Positions 11,268 to 22,262 of a stretch of DNA of 64,000 bases are shown here, in pieces. A program made the translations under genes and the position numbers. Source of the DNA: Globodera rostochiensis (lineage: Eukaryota; Nematoda; Chromadorea; Rhabditida; Heteroderidae); NCBI GenBank assembly GCA_018350325.1, contig JAEVLN010000025.1, positions 348,098 to 412,097 of the forward strand. The letters are read 5' to 3'. Position 1 is the first letter of the stretch. Each line of letters begins with the position of its first letter. The notes under the pieces were generated by a model, which was not told where the DNA came from, did no database searches, and worked only from the letters and a program-made list of their open reading frames with translations.

Positions 11268-11413
11268 ATTCAAATCTTCAATAAAAATTTCCCGGAGGTG
11301 CCTATCGGCACCGCTGGACCTTATAAATTAGGCTTTTTTTCTAATTCTTGCAATAAATCAAAAAAGAATTTATTTTCAATTCCTAAAGTTTTAAAAATGA
11401 CCGTATTTGTAAA
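11268..11413 (-). repeat. outermost right arm of nested inverted repeat
   Basis: Reverse-complement partner of 2286-2385, with an extra internal stretch around 11330-11380. It ends within a few bases of the UPF3-like exon. Confidence 0.75.
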
Positions 11414-11870
11414 TTGGCATTGGATGTGGGCAAAACTATGAAACGCATTAATTGCCTTCCTTACGCCTATTTGGCGTTTCGGGAGGAAAAAAAGGTGTTT
11501 AATTCGAAAAAAACGATATATATTTTTATTTATTATAAATTAATTTGTTGCGAAAGGCTCATTTTATCAACATTTTTTGGAGCAATTTTATTTATTTAAT
11601 TTTTTAATTTAAAACTTTTTTGTTTAGGCTTTGTCTTTCGCCGAACGTTTTAATGGCTATGTGTTCGTCGACAAAAATGTATTTAAGGCGCATACCCGCC
11701 GTTTGGATTTGGATTTGGATTCGGGGGGGGGGGGCGAGGGGCTAACTCCAAATGTCAATTTTAGAGACTTTTTTGGAAAAGCCGTAATCTTTATGACTGA
11801 TTTAAATTTTATACATCGAATCGATGCCCATCGTCGAATTGGCGGCCAACCAAACGGTGCTTGTATTTAA
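11414..11870 (+). pseudogene. UPF3/SMG-4-like two-exon fragment
   Basis: Exon one (about 11414-11493) reads MKRINCLPYAYLAFREEKK and ends AAAAAG|GTGTTT. After an AT-rich intron and TTTAG, exon two (about 11629) reads ALSFAERFNGYVFVDKN. The joined stretch resembles the Smg4/UPF3 RNA-recognition-like domain, whose hallmark is an AYINF..F..RFDGYVFVD segment; UPF3 works in nonsense-mediated decay. After VDKN the similarity stops, and the frame reaches TAA at 11868 through a G run. The N- and C-terminal parts are absent. I favour a truncated copy. Assignment rests on a short motif. Confidence 0.4.
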
Positions 11871-12182
11871 ATAACAAAAAAATTTTGTTGGAGCGGTAGG
11901 CATTTTAGGAAAAAGCATAAGTAGGCTAACGCGTAATTAATTTGCAAAAGGATTTGCAAATAACGTTAATCAGAATCCACAATTTCCTAGAATCAGCTTA
12001 GGTTCATTTTTAAAATAGAGCAAAAATCAATTGGTAATAAATTTAAGATTTCCATTATTCGTTTTGAAGCTTTTCTAAGGACAATGTTAACAAAATTTCG
12101 GACCAACAAAAGCTTTACAATGTGTTGGGGAAAGCAAGACTTTCCAATATTTAGTCCATTTCTAAGTTTGAATTTCCATCCT

Positions 12183-14222
12183 TTAAATTCTGTTCGGCTC
12201 ATTCACTTTTTGCTCACTCGGCACTTTCGCTTGCGTTGCCTTCGTTTGAGTCGTCTGATAATTAAAATGAAACAAATATAATTTATTTAAAGGACAGTAA
12301 AAAGACTTTTTGTCTTGCCGTTCACCGATGTCCCAGTCGTGGAAGTAAATGGAGAGCAGATTCCACTGCCAACGCCAATTCAGCGCCTCCTGCTCCCACT
12401 CGGCCCATTTTTCTCCGTCGCGCTCAATTGAGCAACGGACCAAAAGCCATCCGTTTCCTTTAATGTGCCGACACACTAATGGCTCCCCCATCAAATTGGT
12501 TTTCAGCTCAAATGGCGCATTGATAACAAAAGGCCAACAATCACGAAGATTGATGATGAAATTGACCGGTTCAAACGAATTGACAAATGCCTAAAAGGGA
12601 AATTATAAGCAAAAAGCCGCAATGAAAGAGTTGCCGACCATTTTGAGTCCGGCCACTTTTGCCAACAAACAAATGCATTGCAACACTTTCGGAAGGCCAT
12701 CCCCGCGGGGCGTGTGTAACCATTTGGCCACTGCTTGTTCAGAAGAAGCGCCGGCACTGTCATCGGCCGGGAACTCGAGAAAAGAACAAACGGAAGGGAA
12801 AATTCGGAGTTTTGGGCAATTGCGAAGAATGGCCGGAGAGAATTGGCGCAAACGGTCGAGTCCGGAAGGGGACAACGCAAATGCACAAATGTTGCCTTTG
12901 ATCAAAGGCCAAATCCGGTGCCAAATGATTCCCCAACTGGGGTGTTGGTCTTCGTCCGTTCTGATCAAAAGATTGAGCTCGTTGGAGTCGAAAAGTCGGC
13001 GAATGCGTCGAAGAAATTCGAGGACACTTCGGTCGTAAAAGTTTATGGGAAAAATCTAAAATTCAAATTCTGAGAAATGACCATATTCGAAGTCTTTCGA
13101 ATCCGATCACTTTCTCAGGAAGTAATTTTTGCGGAATTGACAGCCGACGCTCGACTTTATAGCTTCTGTCAAAGCGTTTGACAATTTGAGCGCCATTCAC
13201 TTTCTTTACGCGACGAATGTCCAAATCACCCAAGGCCCATTCTTTCGTTGTGAAATGTTTGTCCACCAAACGGTCAAATCGATCGCTGATCAGTGCCACT
13301 TTCAGTCCGAGCATAAAAGGGTCACAAAATGCGAACACTTCGAACAAAACGTCGGCACAAATAAACCTGAAATCGATTAAAGCATAATTTGATAGATAAT
13401 AGACAGGCTCCAATATCTGCGGATTTTTCCGCATTCTGTGGTTTTTGGAAAGGCTAATGAGGATTTTTTTGAAATGCGGATTTTGTGAGATGTAAAAATG
13501 CAATAAAAACGGGAAATACATCTCCCTAAAAAATTTTTCAAAAAGCATCTGTGACGATGCGGATTTTAAAAATTTTGAGATCGGAGCCCTGACAATAGAA
13601 GGCTATCATCGGGAATTGGGGTCTCGACAAAAAATTATTTTAATATTTTAAATATTAAAATTTTAAATGCATGATTTCTAGGGTGGAAGTCACGAATCCG
13701 AGCTCAGAACCCGAATTCGAACATTTTCGAAACTTCAAATTCAACTTTTTTTTTTTGGTTTGACAAATTTATTATATTGCACATTTCTACCCCGTTAACA
13801 ATTGAAATGTTTTGTTTTCTTATTATTGCAACCATTTCCCCGTTCATTTTGAAGATTTTAACTAGAGCGAGGACGATCGAGATTTTTTCTAAATTTTTTT
13901 GAGATTCTCCATCGAAATTTCGATTCGACAGTTCTTGGAGATTCTCGATCGAAAAGTTTCGAGAATCTCGATCAAAAAAGTACCGAGATTCACGATCTCG
14001 GTTCAATTTTACTATGTATTTTTTTTAAATAAAGCATTTTTTAAATTAAATTTGTGCTTAAAAAATGTCCAAAGTGTAACAATATTTGCTCATTTTTAAC
14101 CAAGTTTCTAAAATTTTAGAGCAATTTCTTAATAAACATTGTCCAAAAAACGTTCCCTAGAAATAAATGAAAACTCACATTTCTTTTAATTGTTTCTGCG
14201 CTTCGCTCGGATTTTCCGACAT
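12183..14222 (-). CDS. F-box-like family gene, nearly complete
   Basis: Exon 1 is 14222-14179 ([14 protein letters not shown], phase 2). Exon 2 starts at 13366: [15 protein letters not shown].. [20 protein letters not shown], an F-box-like helix set, then GAQIVKRF and [12 protein letters not shown]. Exon 3 (about 13055-12639) reads [20 protein letters not shown].. [20 protein letters not shown] and ends in ATG|GTCGGC. A 48-bp intron leads phase-correctly to exon 4 (12590 on): [15 protein letters not shown].. NLMGEP.. [17 protein letters not shown]. The exon 2/3 junction is awkward: only about 26 bp lies between the frames, so it may be a frameshift. The usual DIGDG stop is replaced by a read-through of about 37 residues to 12183. 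F-box proteins recruit targets to SCF ligases; that role here is inference. Confidence 0.6.
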
Positions 14223-15799
14223 TTATTGATTGTGTTGAAAATCCAAATAATTTAAAATGAACCTTTAATTCCTAATATAACCAACAAAACAAAGAAAGTA
14301 AAATTCTGTTCGAATGATTGTGACAAAATCGTCAAATGCAGGGCAAACGAAAGAAGAGAGACTGAAACACTAATTTTTGTGAAATTTGCGCAAAAATATC
14401 GAAAATTTCCCCATGATTTAAGAACATTTTTGGACCGTCCCCTGAATTAAGGTTGATTGTGAGCAAATGTGGGGGGGGGGGGGAAGGGGCAGCAATTCGA
14501 CTTTATGAGCGATGGGTCGGTGAGGGTAGACACAAAAATCGATAAATGCTTTTGCCTGATGATGAGGCAGAGAAGTGAAAACTATTTTGACTAACGTTCA
14601 CATTTGTTTTGGGAAACCCCCGGGGACACAACATATCTTTTAATGCCAAAAAGTGCTAAAACTTCCAAAAATTTGTTGCTGAAAATACAAACCAATTAAG
14701 TGCTAATTTGGGGAGGGGGATAAAAATGCGATTCCGAACCCTCCCCAGTTCTGAGTAAAGGCGGCATTTCGAAATATCCCGAGGCTTGAGAAAGAAACGA
14801 GGGCGGATCTCCGGCGGGACCAAAGTCTAGAGATAGGTAAAATAAAAATTGCGGGACGGGATCCCCGCACGGGATTCCCGCAAAATGATTTTCAACAATC
14901 TTTAACCCAAATTTATGATTGAAAAAGACGCATATTTAAATTTTTGTTGATTTATTTGCTGACAGTTTTAAATCAATGTGCCCTCAAAGAAGAAAAACGG
15001 ACAAAAGATCCCCTAACGGAAGACCGGACAAAATGTCCCCTAATGGAAAGCCGGACAAAATGTCCCCTAATGGAAAGTCGGACAAAATGTTGACTTAAGG
15101 ATTAAACTTTTAAAGCTTTTGTTTTTGCATATAAAATTGGAAACAAAAGTATGAACAACAAACACAATCCATCCAACTACAGATCGAACCGATCGAAATC
15201 TCGGGGGTTTGGCCCAAAGATTCTCGATCATCTCGAACGGTCCTCTCAAACCTTAAAATACCAGGGACAGGAAGGAAGCAGTTAATTTGTTGTTGGTGTA
15301 AATAAGCCATCCAATGCAATTGCGACAAATTATTATTGAATTAATAATTAATTCTTCATTTCTAATGCCCAAAAAAGGTCAGTAAAGAAATGGATATTTC
15401 TGCTCGGCGGAACAGCGGCCTCGAAGAAAGCATTTTTAATGGCAATATTATAACGACAGAATTTTGAAATTCGAGTGATCGGAAGTATCGGTATTAACGC
15501 TTATCGGGATAGGGAATGACTTTTTCAGAATCTAAAATTGTAGAGGCCGGGATTTTGATTGGAGCTAAAAATTTTATATTTTCAGAGGAAGTGCCCATTC
15601 TAAACCGATTTTTTTGGCAAAAATTAGTAATTAATAAAACTGAATGATTGCTTTTATATTAAACAAAAAAGATCAATTTTCATTAACCATTTATTTAAAA
15701 ATCCATTCCGCCCGTTATGTGTATTTTTTTACCTATTGGGGCCTAAAACTTAGATTTTCGATTCAAAAAACACAGTCTTTGGCTATGGGTTTGATGTTA
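13600..15799. other. intron and gene-poor repeats
   Basis: Apart from the first exon at 14179-14222, I see no gene. Bases 13862-14000 form an imperfect inverted repeat rich in GAGATTCTCGATCGAAA, a theme recurring at 15190-15245, 27586-27650 and 43072-43145. A G run lies at 14470-14483. Bases 14994-15095 hold three copies of a 32-base unit around CGGACAAAATGTCCCCTAA. Confidence 0.5.
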
Positions 15800-16739
15800 C
15801 TTAGGTTGCCCACTAAGTTCTGTCGGCCTTCGATTTTTATGAAAAATTTATTTTTAGAAATTCAACAAAATACAATCAAGATTCAAAATAATTTCCATTA
15901 TGATCGATAAAATGTTGCCTTTTTTCTGGATATATTTTTGTCCACAATCATTAGAATGGAACTGAGCTATGAGCTAAAACCCAAATTTTGCTTTTTTTGA
16001 ACCTGGTCTGTTTGGGACTCAATTTTTCTTTTACAATCAAATATTAGCGGTAAATCAAGTTTTGGATAGTGATAACATAGACGGGAGAAGCTTCAGGCAA
16101 AATTTGAGGTTTATTGCTTCACCCATTAATTTTTTATGAAACTCCAAAGTTTGCTCTAGCAGAAATTTTGGGGCAAAAATGGCCTTTTTTAGGGATAATT
16201 TTTGGCAATACAATTCAAAATGTCTTAGAAAATTTTTAGCTCAACCAAAATTCTTTAATTTTTGCAGACTTGATAAGCATTGTTTAAGCTTCCAAAAAGC
16301 ATAAAACTGGGCCTGATCAGCCTAAAATTCCCCGAGATAGGAGTCCTTAAAAGCGGGCAACGGCCTCCCGGGCCGCAGGTGATCTTTGAGGTTCTCATGG
16401 CCAAACGGAATTTTGCCCACCTTTGCTTTACCGTGCGGGGCGAGACAACTCTCGGGCCCTTCGATTCACTAAGGTTTTGCAGAGCCTGGTTTGGTTTTCG
16501 GTCAAACGAAAATTCGTGGAAAAGTAGTGCGCGAATGCCCGTTTTGGGCATAGTCGGGAATAGACGCTTAAAATATTGATTGAGCAAAAATAAAACGTTA
16601 AATTAGTATGAAATGATAGAGAAACCAATGACGAACAAAAGAAAAAAATAATCATTTAAATACATGCAGAAATGATTGCGTTACAATTTTTCAAATTTCA
16701 AAAAATTGAAGGCCGACAGAACTTAGTGGGCAACCTAAG
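15800..16739. mobile_element. deleted mariner element with TA target duplication
   Basis: Terminal inverted repeats of about 37 bp start CTTAGGTTGCCCACTAAGTT and end in its reverse complement; the element is flanked by TA at 15798-15799 and 16740-16741. The TIR resembles the TTAGGTTG.. ends of mariner elements. At 940 bp it is shorter than the usual 1.3 kb, so it is a deletion derivative. Confidence 0.85.
16330..16587 (-). pseudogene. mariner transposase N-terminal (HTH) remnant
   Basis: The minus-strand frame reads IRALLFHEFSFDRKPNQALQ and then VVSPRTVKQRWAKFR, the signature of the mariner HTH_48-type DNA-binding region (IRALLLYEF..VS.RTVQRWF.KFR). No DDD catalytic region follows within the element; the frame ends in noncoding sequence. 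It lies inside the element at 15800-16739. Confidence 0.75.
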
Positions 16740-16774
16740 TAGATAAACGTATTATTTAAGTGTCATTCAAATTA

Positions 16775-17073
16775 AGTCAAATTTTACAGAATATTGCAAT
16801 CTAATTTGATTTGCAATAAATTGAAAAGATTGAAAGAAAGTTTTAACCTAAACCTGTTCAAAATGCTTAAGGAATTTTTATTATAACCCATCTTACCGAA
16901 ATCATTCCTTTGAAGTATCATTCGCCTGATTTTAAGCTTTTTCTCAATTTTCTTAACTATTTGATCATTTGAACTGCTCCCAAATTTGGCGGAATATTTT
17001 TCCTTAAGTTTATCAAATTCTGCAATCAGTTCACGTATTTCTTGCTCACTCAGTTTGCTTGGTTCTATTATCT
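16775..17073 (-). CDS. exon of unknown product (helical, charged)
   Basis: After ATATTTAAG at 17074, the open frame reads IIEPSKLSEQEIRELIAEFD then KLKEKYSAKFGSSSNDQIVK, strongly helical and charged. It either donates at TTCG|GTAAGA (about 16905) or reads on to TAA. It contains no internal Met near its start, so it is easy to overlook. A second likely exon at about 17430-17555 reads SLMNANGGTQLTGNEVVVKN then EQTPEEEQKNEEKRRSLS. I do not recognise the protein. Confidence 0.4.
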
Positions 17074-17705
17074 TAAATATAATTTATTATTTTTAATTAA
17101 TTTGTCCAATTAAATTACTCATGAAACCGTTTCTCCTTCTGACCATTTTTTGTTTTCTTACTCGAATTTTTTTCAACATTTAAACAATTAAATTACCAAA
17201 TAAAAAGGACTTATTTTTAGAATTAAAAAAATTCACTAATTCCCCTTCATGAGATATTTTTCTTTTCCAAGATATGTCAAAAAAAAAATTTTTTAACCAA
17301 GGTAATCCAAGAACGAATAAATAAAAAAGTCTCTCAAAGGTAAATCTCAACAATACATAACAAATCTAGGAACGAAAAAAAAAAGATGCTCGAATTATTC
17401 TCGGGTATCCTTTCGAGGTCTATCAACGATAAAAATTCCTCGATAAGCTCCGTCTTTTCTCCTCATTTTTCTGTTCTTCCTCCGGTGTCTGTTCGTTTTT
17501 CACCACCACCTCATTCCCCGTTAATTGCGTGCCCCCATTCGCGTTCATTAAACTCTCTAAAAAACCTAAAAAAAAGATAAGAAATATCAATTAATAATAC
17601 ATAAATATGCACATATTTCGCACCAACATCGGTTTAGTATGAAAAAAAATTATTCAAATTTTTCAAAATAAAAAATGTTCATATACATGTAAAAGCATGC
17701 AATGG

Positions 17706-17850
17706 GTAGAAGCTTACAAAGGCAAAAGCTAAGCTATTGGACAATTCTCAAAAGAGTTATAGCCAATTGTGGCCGAAAAAGCGTTTTCTGGCCACATCTT
17801 TTTTAGGATTTGACCAATTGTTTAGCTTTTGCTTTTGAAAGCTTCTACTT
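17706..17850. repeat. small inverted-repeat element
   Basis: GTAGAAGCTTACAAAGGCAA at the left is mirrored by GCTTTTGAAAGCTTCTACTT at the right, arms about 40 bp. It may be a MITE; I see no clear target duplication. Confidence 0.45.
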
Positions 17851-18116
17851 GTTGTAAGCTTTCGAATGATAATGAAAATGTTTGATTTGGTTAGTTATAA
17901 TGAATAACTTTTGAAAAGAGTACGAATTGGGGGTGAACGAATCGGTCGGGAACGAATCGTCTTTCTTACCGTTTGTTTCCCATAAAAACCATTCTTTTGC
18001 CAAAAAAAACAACAATTTTTATCTTTTTAATAAGACTTTTTGAGATATAAGAAAACTTATATTAATTTAATTACATTGTGGCATAATTTTGTTTGTAATA
18101 TTCTCTATATTACTCA

Positions 18117-18224
18117 CTTCCAGCCAAGACGCCCGTCACAAATTGACAAACGTATGCCGGAATTAAAGGGACACCAGCAGCAACAGCAGCAGCAGTTACT
18201 ATTCCAATGGCGGCAGTCTGGCCA
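18117..18224 (-). CDS. hydrophobic Ala/Gly-rich exon
   Basis: Between ACATTTCAG and a GTGAGTA donor the frame reads VGQTAAIGIVTAAAVAAG then VPLIPAYVCQFVTGVLAG. Small-residue-rich hydrophobic stretches of this kind are typical of membrane-spanning or glycine-zipper segments. Neighbouring minus-strand exons at 18.5 and 19.1 kb have matching splice orientation, so they probably belong to one transcript. Function unknown. Confidence 0.4.
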
Positions 18225-18538
18225 ACTCTGAAATGTTTAAGAAAGTATAAACTAAAGCCCGGGTTCGGATATATGTACAGTATGTAAATTTTTAAACTCA
18301 TTGTGTAGGGGGGGCACACCCTTTCCCTCCCCCGTTAGCTGTAAAGCGTGCCAACTGTTGTTGTTAATTTTTTGGAAAATATGTACCAATATGAATATGC
18401 GCAAAAACATGTTTTTAGCAATACAAATTTCTTCATTTAAACATTTTTAAGCTGTTTTTTCGAATCTGTTCAAAAATAAGCGCGCATTGGGTTTTTGTCC
18501 CGACAGTGAATCCCTCCCTATTTATAAACAAACATACC

Positions 18539-18762
18539 GTACGACTCCAATTTCCCCTCCTTTACGAACCGCAGCCATAAAACCTTCCTTTTCCCACGCT
18601 TCACCAACATTATTCAAATCAAAAAACACGCCAGCCGCATTCAGAACCCGCAGTCCATTCTTTACAAACTTGACCGTTGAAGCAAATGCCCTTTGACGGG
18701 GCTTCAAGCCGCGTTGGAATTCGTGTGGTAACTCTGTAGTTGCAGCTTCACGCTTAGTACCC
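18539..18762 (-). CDS. exon of unknown product
   Basis: After TATTTTAG the frame reads GTKREAATTELPHEFQRG then LKPRQRAFASTVKFVKNGLR and VLNAAGVFFDLNNVGEAWEK, ending near VVR|GTATGTT. The stretch is helical with an amphipathic to hydrophobic centre. It sits 300 bp upstream of the hydrophobic exon at 18.1 kb in the direction of transcription. I do not recognise a domain. Confidence 0.4.
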
Positions 18763-19110
18763 CTAAAATAAGCAGAAAATTGTGAAATTTAATGAAAAAA
18801 TTTCGGTCAAATTTAAAAGCACCCCCTCCTCCCGCCGCGCTTCCCCTGCTTTACTAAAAGGCTTTTTTCCTGGTTAAAATTAAAGAAAATGACACTTTTT
18901 TAATTTAGGAAATTTTATTCTTTAATTTTTTCGAATTCCGATCCCCGTTTCGAATCATCCCGAATGCACTTAAAAATTTTCATGTTGGCACTGACGAGGT
19001 TTCCTCTCCAAGAATTTAAAAAATTAGTCTTCTTAATTAAACCCCCAAAAAAATTTCCCGACAAGAAAAAATTCAAGACCTTAAATTTAAATCGACAAAA
19101 AAATCGTATT

Positions 19111-19564
19111 TTATCCTTTTTTGCACCGTGTGTCCAATTTTAGTTCTGGCGATTTCAACACATACCACTGGAACCACTTTGCGAAATCGTTCCATCCTTT
19201 TATCTGCTTGTTTGTAAAGCGGAATCTGTGGTTCCGGTTCTTGCTGAATGTACACTTGACTTCAACATGACAAGTAGACTTTCCATCAAGTCCAACCCTG
19301 ACGTGCGTTTTTTTAATGATGAATTCGCTGTTCCGACCCTTGACGATCGTCTTGTCTTTAACATCACAAATAGACTTTCCACCACGTCCAACCGCTTTAA
19401 CATCACGACGTCCAGTCACCCTGAGGTCTGGCCTATTGGTGCCACCGCCAAATCCCTTCTTCTCATGAATTCGAACTGTGTCTCCCCAAAACATTTTCTG
19501 AAGTCCTTTTGCCGCTTTGAATCGACCAAGCGCACCACCAATTCCATTTTGGTCAAGCTGAAAA
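19111..19564 (-). CDS. basic exon of unknown product with internal repeat
   Basis: From TTTTTTCAG the frame reads LDQNGIGGALGRFKAAKGLQ then KMFWGDTVRIHEKKGFGGG, and later two similar segments, VGRGGKSICDVKDKTIV and VGLDGKSTCHVEVKC, suggesting a duplicated beta-rich unit of about 35 residues. It joins in phase to the exon at 20033-20184 (donor CAA|GTAAGTG). The frame runs to a stop at 19111. Plausibly one multi-exon gene (16.8-20.2 kb) or the 3' end of the SecA-like gene. Confidence 0.4.
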
Positions 19565-20032
19565 AATGAAGCAAATGTTAAAAGAATGCATAAATGAAGG
19601 AAGGAAGGAAGGAAGGAAGGAAGGGAGGGAGGGGGGGTGTTCTTGCAGAGGTTGCAACCATAACACGGTAATAAAACCAATTCGTACTGGCCCAACAACT
19701 CGTATAATCCCGACTCGTACTGCCCTTTTGACCCGGGGTCCAACTCGTATATAATACGGTACGAGTTGGGGTTGTACGAGTTGGAACAGTACGAATCGAT
19801 GCCGTCCTCACAACACCTCATCGTAAACTTTGTGAGCTAGGAAGGGCGTTATGATCCCCGAAAACGGGGATTCCCGGTTTGTCTGGATCCTCCCCCTCCC
19901 CGACTGCGAGCCTAGTTAAATGCAATTCTCCGACACATCCATTAAAATCACTTTTTTAACTAAATTTTATCAAGAAATAAGAAAAATGTGCCCGACACTT
20001 CTTCTAGCAGTTCACTTACTTGAGCCAGCCTT

Positions 20033-20184
20033 GTAAAATTAGCCCAAAGAAAAATATCAGCAGCGTTCGGAGGAAGGTAGAGCCAAATCGAAGGGCGCCA
20101 ACTCGAAGGAAGGAAGAGCCCATTGATCCACTCCGACTTCTGAAAATGCATTGATAAATCAGCAAGAAGCCCCTGACTTTTCAA
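20033..20184 (-). CDS. exon of unknown product
   Basis: The frame GLLADLSMHFQKSEWING then LFLPSSWRPSIWLYLPPNAA and DIFLWANFTRLAQ ends at CAA|GTAAGTG, a consensus donor in phase with the next exon at 19564. A second frame over the same bases encodes a hydrophobic stretch, but it is out of phase with the next exon. Identity unknown. An upstream ATG at about 20290 (MSDLLVKTT) could be a start, unproven. Confidence 0.35.
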
Positions 20185-21188
20185 AGAAAATTGTTAAATT
20201 AAAAGTAATTAAAAAATATGCAAAGTTTACTTTGCTAGTTTTTTTATTCTTTTATTTGTTTTGTTGTCTTCACCAGCAAATCAGACATTTTTTATTTGAA
20301 AAAACATTCCAAAGACGGAGCTGACGACGACGATTCGTCATGTTTGCTGGTGTGACACTAACCAGAATGTTTTTATTAATTCTTGAAAGGGCTGGGGCTA
20401 TTCAGGGGGTGGCCATGTCTCCGACAGAAGAAGCAAAAGGTGCAACCAATTTTTTGATCCAAAATCCTTCCCCCCCCCCCCCCGCCATCTTCGATAAATC
20501 CCCTGCCCAGCCCTACTTGTTCAACATCGCCGTGCTGATCATCCGACGCGTTCGTTCCCTGATGTCCGCTGCCGCCATCGCCCGTGCACTTAATGAGCCG
20601 TGCCTAAACTTTGATCCTCAAAACCCGCTGGATCCGCCCCCATTCCTTTTTGTATAAAACCCCTCGTATTTCCACTTTTACTATCCATTCACTGGACAAA
20701 CTCTTATTTGTGCTCATCATTCTTTACAAAAGTGTTCTTTTTTTGGCTTGGCTTACATTTTTGCCTATTTCCCAGGTCTCCGGACCATTGTTGCTTAAAA
20801 GGCTTCTGAGCTGTCCTACCCCAAAGTCCTTTGGACTGCCCTCTCTCCCCCACTTTTCCTTCCCCATCAAAGGGGCAGTCGCAAGCAACGCCCTTTTTTG
20901 TTGTTGTAGCACTCCCTAAGTGTCCACGACAGGCCATCTCTAAACCCCAAAACAGGTTCAGCAGGGGAAAAAGGAATCAGAAATAGACCCCCCCCCCCCT
21001 CCCAATTTGGAAAAAAAAATCCTAGGGGGTTGAAAAACTTTTTCGGAAAAAACGAATAGGAATTCGGGAAGCACACAAAATTCACTATGGGTAAAACGGT
21101 GGTTCTAGAGCAGTTTATGAGTCCTATCGACTATTATGAGCCCAATCGATTTTTAATGAGTCCAATCGATTTTTATGTTATCCAATTA

Positions 21189-21353
21189 CGCATTTCAGAT
21201 TCACTTAAATCGACGTTTCTTTCCACAGTCAACCAAATTTAGTACCAATGTTTTTGTTGGGGTGCAAAAGATTTAGGTTTCGAACGAGACTACATTTGTC
21301 TAATTTGGTAGACTGTGAAACGATTACGTCGATTTAAGTGAATTCTGAAATGC
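21189..21353. repeat. imperfect inverted-repeat element
   Basis: CGCATTTCAGATTCACTTAA at the left is mirrored by GAATTCTGAAATGCG at the right, arms about 50 bp around a 70-bp centre. Looks like a MITE. Confidence 0.5.
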
Positions 21354-21493
21354 GTGAGATCAAAATCAAAGGCTAATACAGTAATTTGTATGAAAAGCGT
21401 TCATTTCTACAGTAGTCAACATCAACCCAAGCATATCTCTCACGGTAAACCAAGCCAAATGTTTAGTTATTTTTATTTTATTCAAAAGTGGAC

Positions 21494-21721
21494 TCACTCC
21501 CAATGGCGCTGATCCATCGGCTTCTTCCTTAGGCGATTGCTCGGCGTCTGGCGCTGATTCATCGGATTCTTCCTTAGGCGATTGCTCGGCGTCTGGCGCT
21601 GATTCCCCGGATTCTGCCTTAGGCGATTGCTTGGCGTTTGTCGGTGATCCAACGGATTGTGCCTTAGGCGATTGCTCGTTTGCCCTGTCCTTCTAAATTT
21701 CCTCCGCAATTTCATCTTCAA
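21494..21721 (-). repeat. 45-bp tandem repeat, possible acidic C-terminal tail
   Basis: About 3.5 copies of a 45-base unit. In one minus frame the unit reads AEQSPKEESDESAPD (acidic, Pro-rich); in another it reads NRLRKNPMNQRQTPS. The acidic frame is the more protein-like, but a TAG separates it from the upstream DEIAEEI. It follows the last recognised exon of the SecA-like gene. Confidence 0.5.
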
Positions 21722-21907
21722 GCCTGAAGTGTGATAGAACAGCTAATTTTTGAACTGTGTGTGTGACAAATTAGCCTAACCAAAAGTAAGCCTAAGCCTA
21801 GACTTGAGCTAAGCCTAACCTAGGCTTAGGCTAAACCTAAGACAGACAGGGTTTTGTCGTGACTGTATTTTGTCGGGCCGACACACGTCAGTTCATTTGT
21901 AACCAAC

Positions 21908-22262
21908 TTACTTCTTAAGGGCCTTCCCCAGTTCGTTGTGATCGGAGGCCGTTGGATGGATCAGTTCGTTGCAGGCTTGTTGCGCTTCCTCCGCTCTTTT
22001 TGCTTTTGATTCCTTTCCCACTTTTTTTGCTTCCTCTTCCTCCTCTTTTGCTCCATTTCTCTGTCCTTTTGCTCCCTTTTCCATCTCCCGCGCCCTCTTT
22101 TGCATCCTCGCCTTATCCTCCTTTTCCTTCCTTTTGCCTTTTTCTTTTCTTCTTTTACTCCACCATTCATCAAGTTTCTCTCCCATATGTGTGCATGCTT
22201 TATCGGCCAAGTTAACGGTAGCGTTGGGGATCAAATCCGATGTAATGACTGCTGACACGGTC
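21908..22262 (-). CDS. SecA-like gene: charged Lys/Glu exon
   Basis: After TTAG near 22263 the frame reads ETVSAVITSDLIPNATVNLA then DKACTHMGEKLDEWWSKRR, followed by about 60 residues dominated by Lys, Glu, Arg and Gln (long coiled-coil or single alpha-helix), ending ELGKALKK near a GTAAGTTGG donor. This is the last exon I assign with any confidence. Confidence 0.45.

Noticed and set aside
20340..20919. Two overlapping plus-strand frames of about 100 codons
   Set aside because: No recognisable motif, interrupted by a C run, and open on both strands; could be part of an unrecognised gene but unsupported.
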